Numbered from the stretch's first letter, positions 1 to 9,547 are shown. The stretch is DNA of 64,000 nt from an uncultured Eubacteriales bacterium (GCA_902776725.1 CACYQX010000001.1:124001-188000), one strand, 5' to 3'. Translations and numbers: made by a program. The notes: generated from the letters alone by a model not told the origin.

Positions 1-118
1 CACAAAGCCTGACGGGCAGATCTCCAACCCTTGAATCCAACAAATTTGCTATGCCGCTCAGCAGGTAGAGAATAACCACAGAGGCCAGCATTATCTTTGT
101 GTTTCTGTTAAGTTTCAA
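1..118 (-). CDS. Membrane-anchored protein, N-terminal fragment (partial)
   Basis: Reading leftward from a TTG start at 118 there is an open frame of 39 codons that runs off the window. A GGAGG lies 8 bases before the TTG. The product begins with basic residues (MKLNRNTK) followed by a hydrophobic stretch (IMLASVVILYLLSGIA), so it should be a signal peptide or membrane anchor. It follows the zinc-ribbon gene at 165-2603 on the same strand with a short gap, so the two are probably co-transcribed. The family cannot be told from 39 residues. The start choice is an inference from the ribosome binding site. Confidence 0.5.
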   Translation of the reverse strand, partial: MKLNRNTKIMLASVVILYLLSGIANLLDSRVGDLPVRLC

Positions 119-164
119 ATGCCGCGCCTCCTTCTTTTAGCGCTTAGCGTTAGTGCTTGTGCCT

Positions 165-2603
165 CTAGTCTCCTACGACGATTTCCGCAGCCTTTAGCGT
201 ATGTGTTTCTTCATCCGCTACGAGTCTCAAAACTCGCTTGTATGTCGATGCAGGTTTTCCGTCGTTTGTAACTTCGTTAATCCTCACGATGACATAATAA
301 CTGTCGCCGTTCTTTCTCGCTTCGCCTACTTCTAATTTGGTGATTGCATGGAGAACTATCGCGTCCGCCTTGATTCCCGAAACGTCGGTCATAAGCTTGC
401 TATCTTCTTGTATGAGTCCAAGCACTGCATCGCTGTCCTTGTTCATGCGCTCGACGAGTTTGGAGTAATAATCCGAAACCATTTCGAAAATTGCGTCGTT
501 ATACGTTACGCTCTCTCCGCTTTCGTTCTTATACCATTCTCCGTCAACAAAGATTGCACTGCTATAGAATTCATCGAGAGAGTACTCTCTTCCGGCTTCC
601 ATAGTGAGTTCCGGAGCTTCTATCGCTTCACCAAAGCCTCCCTCCGAGGCATTGAAACCTTCGTTGACCTTGCGTCTCAAATTCGATTCCGCATTTTCAG
701 GTGTCTCTTCAGGTTTGGTTGTCTCAGGCTCTGTCGTCTCTGCACTTGTGCTTTCGTTTGTATTGGCGTTTGCGTTCGCATTGGCGCCGCTGTCGGATGT
801 ATTGTTCGTATCCGTTTCTACAGTCTCACTGAGTTCCGCCTCGCTCGCAGGAGCCGCTTCTTCTTCCGAAGTGATGCCTTTGATGTTGTCCCAGAAATCG
901 AGGACTGCTTTTCCGGCTGTTGTTTCTCTTCCGAACGTAATCAGGATGGAGATTATCGCGGCGAGTGCAAGAAGCGCCGTGAGGATTCCCATCATAACTT
1001 TTCTGATAACGTTTCCGCCGCGTCTCGGCTCGTAGTATTCTTCCGCGTCATCATCAAATGCGCGCGGCATCTCGCGATCCATCGCTCTTACGCCATGCGT
1101 CATATTGACCGCGATTTTAAAATCCTCCGTGCCCTTTCCCGAGGCCTTTTCATCAGGATTTAGAAACTCGGGATTGAGAACGATTACGTTTGAACGCTTT
1201 TGGATGTTGGATGTTTCTTCTTCCTCATCCTCATCTATTTCTACGGGTTCTTCCTTGGTCTTGCGGCGAAAGAAACCCTTCTTTTCTTTTTTTGTTTCCG
1301 GTTTTTTCTCTGCAGCCTCTGCCGGTTTTTCCTCTGCAGATGCGGCTTCGGCACTATCGCCCTCCTGCTTTTCTATCGGCTCATCGAGAAAATCTTCGTC
1401 ATCTTCAAAGCCTTCTTCAGGCGGCTCTTCTTCAGGATCGAGAACGGCCTTCTGAATCGCCTTTCCCGTTGCGATTCCCGATGCGGTTGCCGGAGCGTAT
1501 TTGTCAAGGTCCGCTGCTGCATTGTGAGCGGCAGCGCTCGGCTGCGCCGTATAAGTCGGCGCCGCGTAGGCAGGTGTCGAATAAGGCTGATCCGCGTAGT
1601 TCGGTGCAGCGTAAGTTGATGTTGCATAGCTCGGTGTGCTTGCTGCACCTACCGAATCGGCTATCGGCTTATCAAAATCAGCAAAGAGCTTGTCGAGCAT
1701 GTCGAGCGTCGCCTGCGCTTCCTGATTGATGGATGATTTCTGAGTATCAAATGCGCCAATCGAAGCGGCGATTGCCGCTGCATTATTCTCCGCCTCAGCA
1801 AAGAGCGCATCCGTGGCCGTCTGTGTTGGCTGTGCGGGTGCAGGTGTCGGCTGTGCGGGTGCGGGTGCCGGTGCTGGTTCCGGCTGCGGTTCGGTTTCGA
1901 TTTCCGGCTCAATCGCGATCTCCGGCTCAACCGCGATTTCCGGCTCAACCGCGATTTCCGGCTCGGCTGCGATTTCCGGCTCGATCGGGATTTCCAAATC
2001 GCTCAGCATATATTCCGGCGGATCAAAGAACAATACCGGCGTATACTGCGGGAAAAGTTCCGCCCACTCGTCATCTTCTTCGACCTCGGCTTCGATTATG
2101 ATTTCTTCTTCAGGTTCAACCTCGATTATTATTTCTTCCTCAGGTTCAACCTCGATTATTATTTCTTCTACCGGTTCTTCCAGAGGTTGTTCCTCCTCGA
2201 CAGATGGTTTCATGTCTGCAAACAAGTCTTCGAACTGCGGTGCCGGACGAACGTCCTGCATTTCGGGACGAAGCGACTGCGGTGTATAATGCGGAACCTG
2301 CGGTGCAGGTGCATAATATTCATCGCGACCGCGGTATGCGATTGCACTCAAATCACGAAGATCGACAGGGTCTCCTTTGATGGCTGCAAATTCCATATCG
2401 AGAATCGACTGCGTATCTTCTTTTCTTCTGTTGCTCTTATAGAATTCTTCTATGATGCGCTCAGAGTCCTTTGCCGCAGGAGTCAGACCCGAGGAAGCGT
2501 AAGCCTCCTGCGCGATCTCTTCGCCCGGATTTACCGGCGCGCCACAGCGGTTACAGAATCTATCCGTATCATAGAGTTTGTTTCCACATTGTCTGCAATA
2601 CAT
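165..2603 (-). CDS. Zinc-ribbon, acidic-repeat, single-pass membrane protein
   Basis: A protein of about 812 residues. It opens with a zinc ribbon (CRQCG ... CNRCG, residues 3-21). A very long acidic, proline/alanine-rich region follows, with tandem repeats of EPEEEIIIEV and of EPEIAVEPEIA. A hydrophobic segment (MMGILTALLALAAIISILITFG) lies near residue 560. The C-terminus is Thr/Glu/Asn-rich, then a folded domain ending IVVGD. The ATG at 2603 is chosen over the TTG at 2615 because GGAGGG sits just before it. The layout suggests a zinc-ribbon protein with a cytoplasmic N-terminus and an extracellular C-terminal domain. It follows 2640-3365 by 36 bases and shares its Glu/Pro repeat style. Function is unknown. 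Confidence 0.75.
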   Translation of the reverse strand: MYCRQCGNKLYDTDRFCNRCGAPVNPGEEIAQEAYASSGLTPAAKDSERIIEEFYKSNRRKEDTQSILDMEFAAIKGDPVDLRDLSAIAYRGRDEYYAPAPQVPHYTPQSLRPEMQDVRPAPQFEDLFADMKPSVEEEQPLEEPVEEIIIEVEPEEEIIIEVEPEEEIIIEAEVEEDDEWAELFPQYTPVLFFDPPEYMLSDLEIPIEPEIAAEPEIAVEPEIAVEPEIAIEPEIETEPQPEPAPAPAPAQPTPAPAQPTQTATDALFAEAENNAAAIAASIGAFDTQKSSINQEAQATLDMLDKLFADFDKPIADSVGAASTPSYATSTYAAPNYADQPYSTPAYAAPTYTAQPSAAAHNAAADLDKYAPATASGIATGKAIQKAVLDPEEEPPEEGFEDDEDFLDEPIEKQEGDSAEAASAEEKPAEAAEKKPETKKEKKGFFRRKTKEEPVEIDEDEEEETSNIQKRSNVIVLNPEFLNPDEKASGKGTEDFKIAVNMTHGVRAMDREMPRAFDDDAEEYYEPRRGGNVIRKVMMGILTALLALAAIISILITFGRETTAGKAVLDFWDNIKGITSEEEAAPASEAELSETVETDTNNTSDSGANANANANTNESTSAETTEPETTKPEETPENAESNLRRKVNEGFNASEGGFGEAIEAPELTMEAGREYSLDEFYSSAIFVDGEWYKNESGESVTYNDAIFEMVSDYYSKLVERMNKDSDAVLGLIQEDSKLMTDVSGIKADAIVLHAITKLEVGEARKNGDSYYVIVRINEVTNDGKPASTYKRVLRLVADEETHTLKAAEIVVGD

Positions 2604-2639
2604 CTTTCCCTCCAAAAGGAATTATATCTATTACATCGA

Positions 2640-3365
2640 TTACCCTATTTGATTCTTGAGCATCTCTTCGGTGTAAACGTTTCCAAACTTGTCCACGCCT
2701 GCTTCGCGACTCATATATGCGCGTGCTGGCTCGACCTTCTCCGCTTCCTGTGTAATGGGCTCGCGTTGCGGAGCAAAGTACTCAGGCTGCGCAACTACCG
2801 GCGCGGGTTCTGCTACGGGTTCCGGTTCTGCTACGGGTTCCGGTTCAGCCACGGGTTCCGGTTCTGCTACGAGTTCCGGTTCAATGACAGGTTCCGGTGC
2901 AATGACAGGTTCCGGTGCAACTGTCTCGGCTGCAACCTTTGATGCCTCGTCCGCTTCGCGCGCGGCAGGAATCGCCTTTGCTATTATTTCTTCCACGGTT
3001 CCGCCGGCAGCATCCTCGAGTTCCTTTACGAGTTCTTCGTCAATCGCTCCCGTTTTAACCGCGGGTTCCTTGGCAATCTCCTCTGCGGGTTCCTTGGCAA
3101 TCTCCTCTGCGGGTTCCTCGGCAAGTCCTTTATCGTTAACGCGAGCAAACGCCGCGAGCAATTCTTTGTTGTCCTGCGAAAGCTGCTTGAGTTCCTCTAT
3201 CAGCGCGTTGCGCTCGGCCTCTTCTGCCTTCTTTCTTTTGCTGTTTTTTAGTATCAATCGGATGAGAAGCCAGAGCAAGATTATCGCAAACGCGATTAGG
3301 ATTATTGCCCCTATGGTCTCCTGATTATCAATCATGAATTGTCCGATTCGACCTATGATGCTCAT
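2640..3365 (-). CDS. Membrane-anchored coiled-coil protein with EPVAEP repeats
   Basis: About 241 residues from the ATG at 3365, which is preceded by TTGGAGG; a longer reading frame to 3425 lacks such a site. The order is a short N-terminus, one hydrophobic membrane segment (IGAIILIAFAIILLWLLIRLIL, residues ~17-38), a charged coiled coil (KKAEEAERNALIEELKQL), then low-complexity repeats (KEPAEEIA three times, EPEPVAEP several times) and a short tail. It is the first gene of a likely operon with 165-2603. I do not recognise a family. The Pro/Glu repeats could act as a rigid spacer. Function is unknown. Confidence 0.7.
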   Translation of the reverse strand: MSIIGRIGQFMIDNQETIGAIILIAFAIILLWLLIRLILKNSKRKKAEEAERNALIEELKQLSQDNKELLAAFARVNDKGLAEEPAEEIAKEPAEEIAKEPAVKTGAIDEELVKELEDAAGGTVEEIIAKAIPAAREADEASKVAAETVAPEPVIAPEPVIEPELVAEPEPVAEPEPVAEPEPVAEPAPVVAQPEYFAPQREPITQEAEKVEPARAYMSREAGVDKFGNVYTEEMLKNQIG

Positions 3366-3468
3366 TTTCTTTTCCTCCAAGCATATATTCCGTAATATTT
3401 TACTACAAATAGCCATTTTTCGCAATTAAATAGGTTTATTTGTTGGCGAGTTTTCAGGTGTTTTTTGC

Positions 3469-3496
3469 ATAAAAACAGGGGCGATTTCTCGCCCCT
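3469..3496 (-). terminator. Rho-independent terminator after radA
   Basis: A perfect 8-bp stem (AGGGGCGA / TCGCCCCT) with a TTTC loop at 3477-3496 is followed, on the minus strand, by a T-rich run. It lies 18 bases past the radA stop. Confidence 0.75.
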
Positions 3497-3514
3497 CGGC
3501 AAATCCCTCGATTA

Positions 3515-4900
3515 TTACTCCTTGAAGGCACCAATTGCCTGCGAGAGGTTGTTTACCGCGGTTATTTTGCATGTTCCCGACGGCTTAATCTGGGCGGCAT
3601 TCTTGGCAGGCAGGATTATCTGCTCGTAGCCCATACGCTCTGCCTCCAAAACTATCTTCTCAATGTTTCGGATTGAACGGAGCTCACCCGTGAGCCCTAC
3701 CTCTCCGACCGCAAGAACGCGGCGCGGGCACGCAACTCCCCTCAGCGAAGAATATACCGCGAGCGCAACTCCGAGATCCACGGATGTGCTGTCCGGTCTT
3801 AATCCTCCGACCACGTTAACATAGACATCCTGGTTCATCAAATTGAGTCCGCACTTCTTTTCGAGCACCGCGAGTATCATGGAGAGCCTTTGGTTGTCGA
3901 TTCCGACAGCGGTTCTTCGAGCAAAGCCCACATTGGCCGGCGAAGTAAGCGCCTGTATTTCAAGAAGCACCGGGCGGCTTCCCTCGTAAAGCGCGGAGAC
4001 GACGGAACCCTCGGGTTTTACGTCGTTGCTGTCGAGGAAGGTTGCGGAGATGTCGTGAATCTCCTGAAGCCCCTTCTCCTCCATCCTGAACGCTCCGATT
4101 TCGCTCGTCGTTCCAAAACGATTCTTGTATGCGCGCAGTATTCTAAGATCGTGGTCGCGTTCGCCCGAAAAATTAAGAACGCAGTCAACGAGGTGCTCAA
4201 CAATCTTTGGACCCGCGAGTTCTCCGCTCTTTGTTACATGCGCGACTATGAACACCGGAATATTCCAGGTCTTTCCGATCTTCATCAAAATATTTCCGCA
4301 CGCTCTAACCTGCGAGACGCTTCCCGGAACCGAATCGATTTCCTCGGTGTACATCGTCTGAATCGAATCTATGATCACAAATGACGGCTGAAGGTTTTCG
4401 CAAACCGCCATGATGTTTTCCATATTCGTTTCTGCAAGAATATATAGCTCGCCGCTGATATCGCCACATACCCTGTCCGCGCGCATCTTGATTTGCTCTT
4501 CGGATTCTTCGCCCGAGACATAGAGAACTTTCTCGCCGCGCGAAGAAATATTTGCAGCCGCCTGAATGATGATGGTGGATTTACCTATTCCGGGCTCACC
4601 CGAAATAAGGACGAGCGATCCTTTTACGAGTCCGCCGCCGAGCACGCGGTTAAGTTCACCGATTCCCGTATCGACCCTCGTGTATTCGCCCGTTCCAACA
4701 TCGCGAAGCGGTGCGGCAACTCCGACGTTTGCGGAACCCGCCGCGCTTCCGGCGCGCCTTCTCGTATCCTTAACATCTATCTCAGGAATCTTCTCTTCAA
4801 CAAAGGAATTCCACGCGCCGCAGATGCACTTTCCCATCCACTTTGCGCTTTCGTATCCACATTCCTGACAAACAAAAACACTTTTTGCTTTCTTGGCCAT
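3515..4900 (-). CDS. radA: DNA repair protein RadA (Sms)
   Basis: RadA is a RecA-like, hexameric helicase that promotes branch migration in recombinational repair. The 461 residues show every family feature: an N-terminal zinc finger (C11, C14, then C25 and C27), Walker A GEPGIGKST at residues 101-109, Walker B ending VIIDS, the RadA-specific KNRFG motif near residue 260, and a C-terminal Lon-protease-like domain (GGLRPDSTSVDLGVALAVYSS). Length is normal. The second zinc-finger pair reads CxC instead of the common CxxC. The gene starts with MAKKAKSVFVCQECG and stands alone between two terminators. Confidence 0.97.
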   Translation of the reverse strand: MAKKAKSVFVCQECGYESAKWMGKCICGAWNSFVEEKIPEIDVKDTRRRAGSAAGSANVGVAAPLRDVGTGEYTRVDTGIGELNRVLGGGLVKGSLVLISGEPGIGKSTIIIQAAANISSRGEKVLYVSGEESEEQIKMRADRVCGDISGELYILAETNMENIMAVCENLQPSFVIIDSIQTMYTEEIDSVPGSVSQVRACGNILMKIGKTWNIPVFIVAHVTKSGELAGPKIVEHLVDCVLNFSGERDHDLRILRAYKNRFGTTSEIGAFRMEEKGLQEIHDISATFLDSNDVKPEGSVVSALYEGSRPVLLEIQALTSPANVGFARRTAVGIDNQRLSMILAVLEKKCGLNLMNQDVYVNVVGGLRPDSTSVDLGVALAVYSSLRGVACPRRVLAVGEVGLTGELRSIRNIEKIVLEAERMGYEQIILPAKNAAQIKPSGTCKITAVNNLSQAIGAFKE

Positions 4901-4956
4901 AATTCACCTCTCGACAATAATTATGCCATTTGCACTCGGTCTTTTCAATGGTGCTG

Positions 4957-4996
4957 ATTAAAAAACAAACCGGCCCATCGTTTCCGACGGACCGGC
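4957..4996 (-). terminator. Rho-independent terminator after the surface-protein gene
   Basis: On the minus strand an 11-bp stem with G-T pairs (CCGGTCCGTCG / CGATGGGCCGG, loop GAAA; 4970-4995) is followed by TTTGTTTTTT. It ends the 5027-6985 gene. Confidence 0.75.
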
Positions 4997-5026
4997 AGTT
5001 TATATAATTATTAATTCTGTTTTAGC

Positions 5027-6985
5027 TTATCTAGCTCTCTTAACAAATCTGATTACCACGGATGTGATTGCGGCAACAAGTGCGAGACCCATCCAAAGAG
5101 CCATATTGCTCTCGTCACCTGTTGCAGGTGTGCTCGGGCTTCCTGTGCTCGGAAGCTGTGGTGGCGGAGTTGTATTCGACTGAGTCGTATTTGACGGAGT
5201 CGTTGGCTGGCCTGTGCTCGGAAGCTGTGGCGGAGGATTGTCGTTAGACGGTGTTGTCGGAGTCTCTTTCTTCTCCTCCGGCTGTTCCTCAGGCTGTTCC
5301 GGTTTTTCTTCCGGCTTCTCTTCCGGTTTTTCTTCCGGCTTCTCTTCCGGCTTCTCTTCCGGCTTCTTAACGGTTACCTTTACGGTCTCCGTCTCTACAT
5401 CAAAGTTTGCATTATGTGTATCAACTACAGTTCCTTCAAGCAAAAGTTCTGTCTTGATTGTATATGTTCCTTCTTCAGTAATCTTCTTTTCAAAAGTCAC
5501 TGTCTTTGGGGAGTCAGCGCTTGTTACATCAGCCTTCGCTTCGTCGAACTTTTCGCCGTCCTTGTATACGGTCGAAACGATCTGATATGTCTTTCCGTCC
5601 TCAAGTCCTTCGAACTTGATTTCGTCTGTCATTGTTCCTTCTTCACCTTCAGCAAGTTCTACTTCGCCGGCTGTGTCGTTAACCTTTGCTGTAGTGTCGT
5701 TAACCTTTGGTGTTGCTGTCGGCGTGGTAGGTGTTGTCGGTGTATCGTCGCATCCTTGCTTTATTGGAGTGACTTCAGGAGTTTCTGGTACTTCCTCATC
5801 ACTTTTACCAAAGGCCACAGTACCGTTAGAGGCGATTACCGTGCTCTGGTTATTCTCAATGATGCTGGTAGCAACTGCAGCCGCAGCCTCCTTATCGGCC
5901 AAAGAAGGATTGGAATCGTATACGTCGTAATGCTTCTCCACAAGCCCATACCCGGGAACCTCTACCGAATCATCCACAGTACTATGCTGCCACTCAGGAT
6001 TGCCGCCTCCAAGCATACTATTGTCCAGATGCCAAACAACAGCCTCGCCAGTGAGAGGTTCTCCATCGATGTAAATGATATCGTGAGCATTGTTATCAAA
6101 AATGCCTGCTCCATCCGTTGAACGTAGCTCAACTCGACCCATATCACAGACATAGACAGCACCGTTTCGGTTCCTATAAGCGCTATATCTAGCTCCCATA
6201 TTGGAAGCATCGTTGCCACGAATCAAGGCATTGTAAATGTACACTTTGTTCTGGGTTTTCCCATTGTACTCGTTATGATAGAAGAAACCCTTGTTACCTG
6301 TAACCTTTCCCGACTTCATGGTCAAGGTAACGTATTTTGCGCCATCATCATCATCAATCGGCGCAAAGAACACGCCCTTACCGTTGTTGTTTGAAAACTC
6401 AGCCCCATCGACAAGTATAGTCATACCATCTTGCAGTAAGACAACGCATCCACCTGTCGTGTTGTCGGGCTTACCCATTCCATCCTTGTAGCCTTCGGGG
6501 GCTTTCTCTTCGTTCGCTGAAGCAGGCTCAACGTAGCCAACGTTGTGGAATTTGGCGCCTGTTAAGAAGTTCAGTCTTGCATTAGCTTCTGGCTTTATAA
6601 GTGGCTCATCGAAATCACCGACATCACTACCACCATCTACGTTGATGTTAGCAAAAATCGCTTCGTTGCTAACGTTGAACATAACGATGTCGGAAGTTCT
6701 CTTTACTACCTGTGCCTCAGGATTCTTGGTGCTGATTTCACCGGATGCATCAACGGTTCCTACAACGTAGATTCCGCCTTTTTCACAAGCGAGAAGTGCC
6801 TTGGCCTGATCCCAAGTCTTTACTGCTGTGCTTGCGGATGTTCCGTCGTTGCTGTCGTTTCCGTTTACGCCATCAACATAGATCCACTTGCCTTCATCGG
6901 CAAAAGAAGTTTGTGGCATAAAAACTCCCAGCACCATAACAAGTGCCAGGAAAACGCTCAAAGCTTTCTTCAACATCTTTTTCAT
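5027..6985 (-). CDS. Cell-wall-anchored surface protein (beta-helix, T-Q ester-type domain, LPXTG-like tail)
   Basis: A 652-residue exported protein. It has a signal peptide (MKKMLKKALSVFLALVMVLG ... SFADEG, cut near residue 29). A repeat-rich N-terminal half resembles right-handed beta-helix surface proteins (YVDGVNGNDSNDGTS; asparagine/glycine turns). A domain near residues 430-550 (FEGLEDGKTYQIVSTVYKDG) resembles the T-Q ester bond (VaFE) domains of Gram-positive adhesins. Next come PEEK repeats and two LPSTG copies in Pro/Thr-rich stretches. The tail is TPATGDESN, a hydrophobic segment and RFVKRAR. The sorting signal is thus either the last LPSTG or the PATGD closer to the membrane segment. 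It is probably a sortase substrate and adhesin. Confidence 0.85.
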   Translation of the reverse strand: MKKMLKKALSVFLALVMVLGVFMPQTSFADEGKWIYVDGVNGNDSNDGTSASTAVKTWDQAKALLACEKGGIYVVGTVDASGEISTKNPEAQVVKRTSDIVMFNVSNEAIFANINVDGGSDVGDFDEPLIKPEANARLNFLTGAKFHNVGYVEPASANEEKAPEGYKDGMGKPDNTTGGCVVLLQDGMTILVDGAEFSNNNGKGVFFAPIDDDDGAKYVTLTMKSGKVTGNKGFFYHNEYNGKTQNKVYIYNALIRGNDASNMGARYSAYRNRNGAVYVCDMGRVELRSTDGAGIFDNNAHDIIYIDGEPLTGEAVVWHLDNSMLGGGNPEWQHSTVDDSVEVPGYGLVEKHYDVYDSNPSLADKEAAAAVATSIIENNQSTVIASNGTVAFGKSDEEVPETPEVTPIKQGCDDTPTTPTTPTATPKVNDTTAKVNDTAGEVELAEGEEGTMTDEIKFEGLEDGKTYQIVSTVYKDGEKFDEAKADVTSADSPKTVTFEKKITEEGTYTIKTELLLEGTVVDTHNANFDVETETVKVTVKKPEEKPEEKPEEKPEEKPEEKPEQPEEQPEEKKETPTTPSNDNPPPQLPSTGQPTTPSNTTQSNTTPPPQLPSTGSPSTPATGDESNMALWMGLALVAAITSVVIRFVKRAR

Positions 6986-7338
6986 TTTATTCTCCCCGTT
7001 TCTTTGAGATCTAACTCTATAACTAAGTGCAAATAGGCATATTATGAATGTCGTATTTGACGCCCATTAACTAACATGGTATGAATTCTACGCTCATATA
7101 AAACGCCTTGCAAGTGGCTATTTTTCAACGTTATTGAGGTGTTACCATTACGAGAAATTAGCGTGAACACTATGGGAAATTTGCGTTACAACAACAAGCC
7201 TAAAATATTCGCACAATTTAAAAAATCGCTCTAAATGGGGATATTTTTTGTTGACAAGGAACAAATTTGCCTCAAAAAATTCACGTCCAAAAAATCGTCC
7301 AAAAGTACTATGCGCCGCCCCAATCCATTGAAATTCCA
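6986..7338. other. Intergenic region upstream of the surface-protein gene
   Basis: About 350 bases hold no convincing gene. The surface-protein ATG at 6985 is preceded by GGGGAGA. AT-rich promoter-like stretches occur, but I could not settle on one promoter. No RNA structure stood out. Confidence 0.5.
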
Positions 7339-7375
7339 ATAAAAAAGCGACACGCCTTTCGCGTGTCGCTTTGTT
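7339..7375 (-). terminator. Terminator after the EF-G-like gene
   Basis: A perfect 10-bp stem (AGCGACACGC / GCGTGTCGCT, 7346-7370, loop CTTTC) is flanked by A5 on the left and T-rich sequence on the right, so it can work in both directions. It directly follows the stop of the 7389-9353 gene. Confidence 0.85.
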
Positions 7376-7388
7376 TTTGTTATAGAGT

Positions 7389-9353
7389 TTATGCGTTCTT
7401 TGCTGCTTCTTCTGCTGCGTGGTCTGCGATGATCTTGTCCGCAACCATCTTTGGAACTTCTTCGTAGCGCTCGAATGCCATTTCGAATCTTCCGCGTCCC
7501 TGCGTCATCGATCTCAATACGAGTGCGTAGTCAAAGAGTTCTGCCTGTGGAGCTTCTGCCATGAGCTTCTGTCCGCCACCCATCTGCGGTTCCATACCGA
7601 GAATTCTTCCGCGGCGCTTGTTCATGTCACCCATTACTGCACCCGTGTAGTCATCAGGTACATAGATATCGAGATGCATGATTGGCTCCATGAGGCATGG
7701 GTTTGCTTCTACGATACCCTTCTTGAATGCGAGACCTGCCGCAATCTTAAACGATACTTCGTTTGAGTCTACATCGTGGTATGAACCATCGTAGAGAACC
7801 GCCTTAACGTTTACAACCTTGCAACCTGCGAGAGGACCTCTCTCCATGGATTCAAGGAGTCCTTTTTCAACTGCAGGAACATAGTTCTTTGGAACTGATC
7901 CACCAAAGAGTTCTTCGGAGAATTCGAATTCTTCCTGTGACGGGCTGAATCTGATCCAAACGTCACCGTACTGACCTGCACCGCCGGACTGTTTCTTATG
8001 CTTACCCTGAACTTCTGCCTGTCCTTTGATTGTTTCTCTATAAGCAATCTTCTGCGGGATCGTCTTAACGTTTACGCCGAATCTATCCTTGAGCTTGCTC
8101 ATGATGATTCCGAGTTGGATGTCGCCCTGTCCGCCGATAAGCGTCTGATGTGTTTCGGCGTTTCTGTCAACCGCGATTGAAGGATCTTCTTCTTTGAGTC
8201 TTGCGAGACCTGTTCCAACCTTATCTTCATCGTTCTTGTCAACAGCTTCGATAGCTATATAATATGTCGGCGACGGAACGTCGAGTGCATCGTATTTAAC
8301 GAGTGCGTTCTTGTCGCAAAGTGTGTCTCCAGACTGTGTGTACTGGAGCTTCGCAACAGCGATTATGTCTCCCGCTTCTGCAGCCGGCATTTCGATCTGC
8401 TCTTTACCTCTGAGCACAAATGGCTTACCAAGTCTCTCGGCCTTGTCTGCTCTCGTGTTATAGAGCTCAGCGCCTGCCTCGAGCTTACCTGTTACGACCT
8501 TCATAACGGAAATCTTTCCTACGAACGGGTCGACTATTGTCTTGAATACGAATGCGGATACAGGACCGTCTTTGGAGATGTTCTTCTCTACGGATTCACC
8601 CTTTCCGTCTGTTCCGTGGTACGGCGCATGGTGCGTCGGTGTTGGAACGCAAGCAGCGAGAAGGTTGAGTATTCCTTCTACCTTCTGTCCCATCTGGAAT
8701 GTGTCCATGCAAACCGGAACGATGTCGCCGTTTGCAATACCTGTCATGAGACCTTTGCTGATTTCTTCCTGTGTAAAGTCCTCTCCCTCAAAGTATTTTT
8801 CCATGAGAGCTTCGTCAGACTCCGCAATCGCTTCCTTGAGCGAATCGTCGATATCGCTAAGCGGCCACGGAAGAGCAACTACCTTTGTTCCAAACTTGCC
8901 CTGAAGCTCGGCAAGAGTATTGTCAAAATTGAATTCGTCTTTGTCGCGTCTTGAGATGACGATGAATCTCGGCATATTGTAGCGCTCGCATACGTTCCAA
9001 GCAGCTTCGGTTCCTACCTGAATTCCCGAACCAGCGTCAACCATGATTACCGCAGCCTCTGCAGCGCGGAGAGCCGCATTTACTTCTCCAACAAAGTCAA
9101 AGTAACCCGGCGTATCGATGAAATTGATTTTGGTATTGTTCCACTCGATAGGTACGATTGATGTATTGATTGAATATCCTTTTTCAATCTCCATCTTGTC
9201 GTAGTCGGATACGGTGTTTCCGTCCTCAACCTTACCCATCTTCTTGGTTACTCCGGTCTCCAGAAGGGCAGCCTCGAGGAATGTTGTCTTACCGGTACCG
9301 CCGTGTCCCAGAAGTGCAACGTTTCTGATGGTTTCGCTAGTATAGCTCTTCAT
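7389..9353 (-). CDS. Elongation factor G-like GTPase (EF-G paralogue)
   Basis: A 654-residue translation-factor GTPase. The G1 motif is GHGGTGKTT (residues ~16-24) where true EF-G has AHIDAGKTT; G3 is DTPGYFDF, followed by EF-G domains II to V (GPVSAFVFKTIVDPFVGKISV; GAVMGDMNKRRGRILGM). The altered G1 and short length match the EF-G-like paralogue (FusA2 type) found beside true fusA in many Firmicutes, so I do not assign fusA. It is not in a str operon: it has its own promoter (9484-9512), a clear AGGAGG and its own terminator. Its role in translocation or recycling is inferred from family only. Confidence 0.9.
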   Translation of the reverse strand: MKSYTSETIRNVALLGHGGTGKTTFLEAALLETGVTKKMGKVEDGNTVSDYDKMEIEKGYSINTSIVPIEWNNTKINFIDTPGYFDFVGEVNAALRAAEAAVIMVDAGSGIQVGTEAAWNVCERYNMPRFIVISRRDKDEFNFDNTLAELQGKFGTKVVALPWPLSDIDDSLKEAIAESDEALMEKYFEGEDFTQEEISKGLMTGIANGDIVPVCMDTFQMGQKVEGILNLLAACVPTPTHHAPYHGTDGKGESVEKNISKDGPVSAFVFKTIVDPFVGKISVMKVVTGKLEAGAELYNTRADKAERLGKPFVLRGKEQIEMPAAEAGDIIAVAKLQYTQSGDTLCDKNALVKYDALDVPSPTYYIAIEAVDKNDEDKVGTGLARLKEEDPSIAVDRNAETHQTLIGGQGDIQLGIIMSKLKDRFGVNVKTIPQKIAYRETIKGQAEVQGKHKKQSGGAGQYGDVWIRFSPSQEEFEFSEELFGGSVPKNYVPAVEKGLLESMERGPLAGCKVVNVKAVLYDGSYHDVDSNEVSFKIAAGLAFKKGIVEANPCLMEPIMHLDIYVPDDYTGAVMGDMNKRRGRILGMEPQMGGGQKLMAEAPQAELFDYALVLRSMTQGRGRFEMAFERYEEVPKMVADKIIADHAAEEAAKNA

Positions 9354-9483
9354 TTAAAAACCTCCTAAAAATATAAATTGACCGTGGAAAATATCGCTGA
9401 TATAAGCGCTATTATCCCCCGGTCTCATATTACCCAAACATTATGGTCGGCCGCCCGAACCCCTCCGAGCCGCCGCAAAGAAC

Positions 9484-9512
9484 AGTATATCAAAAAAGTT
9501 ACGGCTACGCAA
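9484..9512 (-). promoter_or_regulatory. Sigma-A-type promoter for the EF-G-like gene
   Basis: On the minus strand, TTGCGT (9507-9512), a 17-base spacer and TATACT (9484-9489) point toward the gene starting at 9353, leaving a leader of about 120 bases. Confidence 0.5.
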
Positions 9513-9547
9513 CCAAAATGGACCGGGCCCGGGGCTCTAATTTTGCG

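Noticed and set aside
348..2289. Several plus-strand frames opposite the zinc-ribbon gene
   Set aside because: They are shadows of the repeat-rich minus-strand gene; no ribosome binding sites and skewed amino-acid content.
7148..7444. 98-codon frame overlapping the end of the EF-G-like gene
   Set aside because: It crosses the terminator and the gene's 3' end; no family signal or ribosome binding site.
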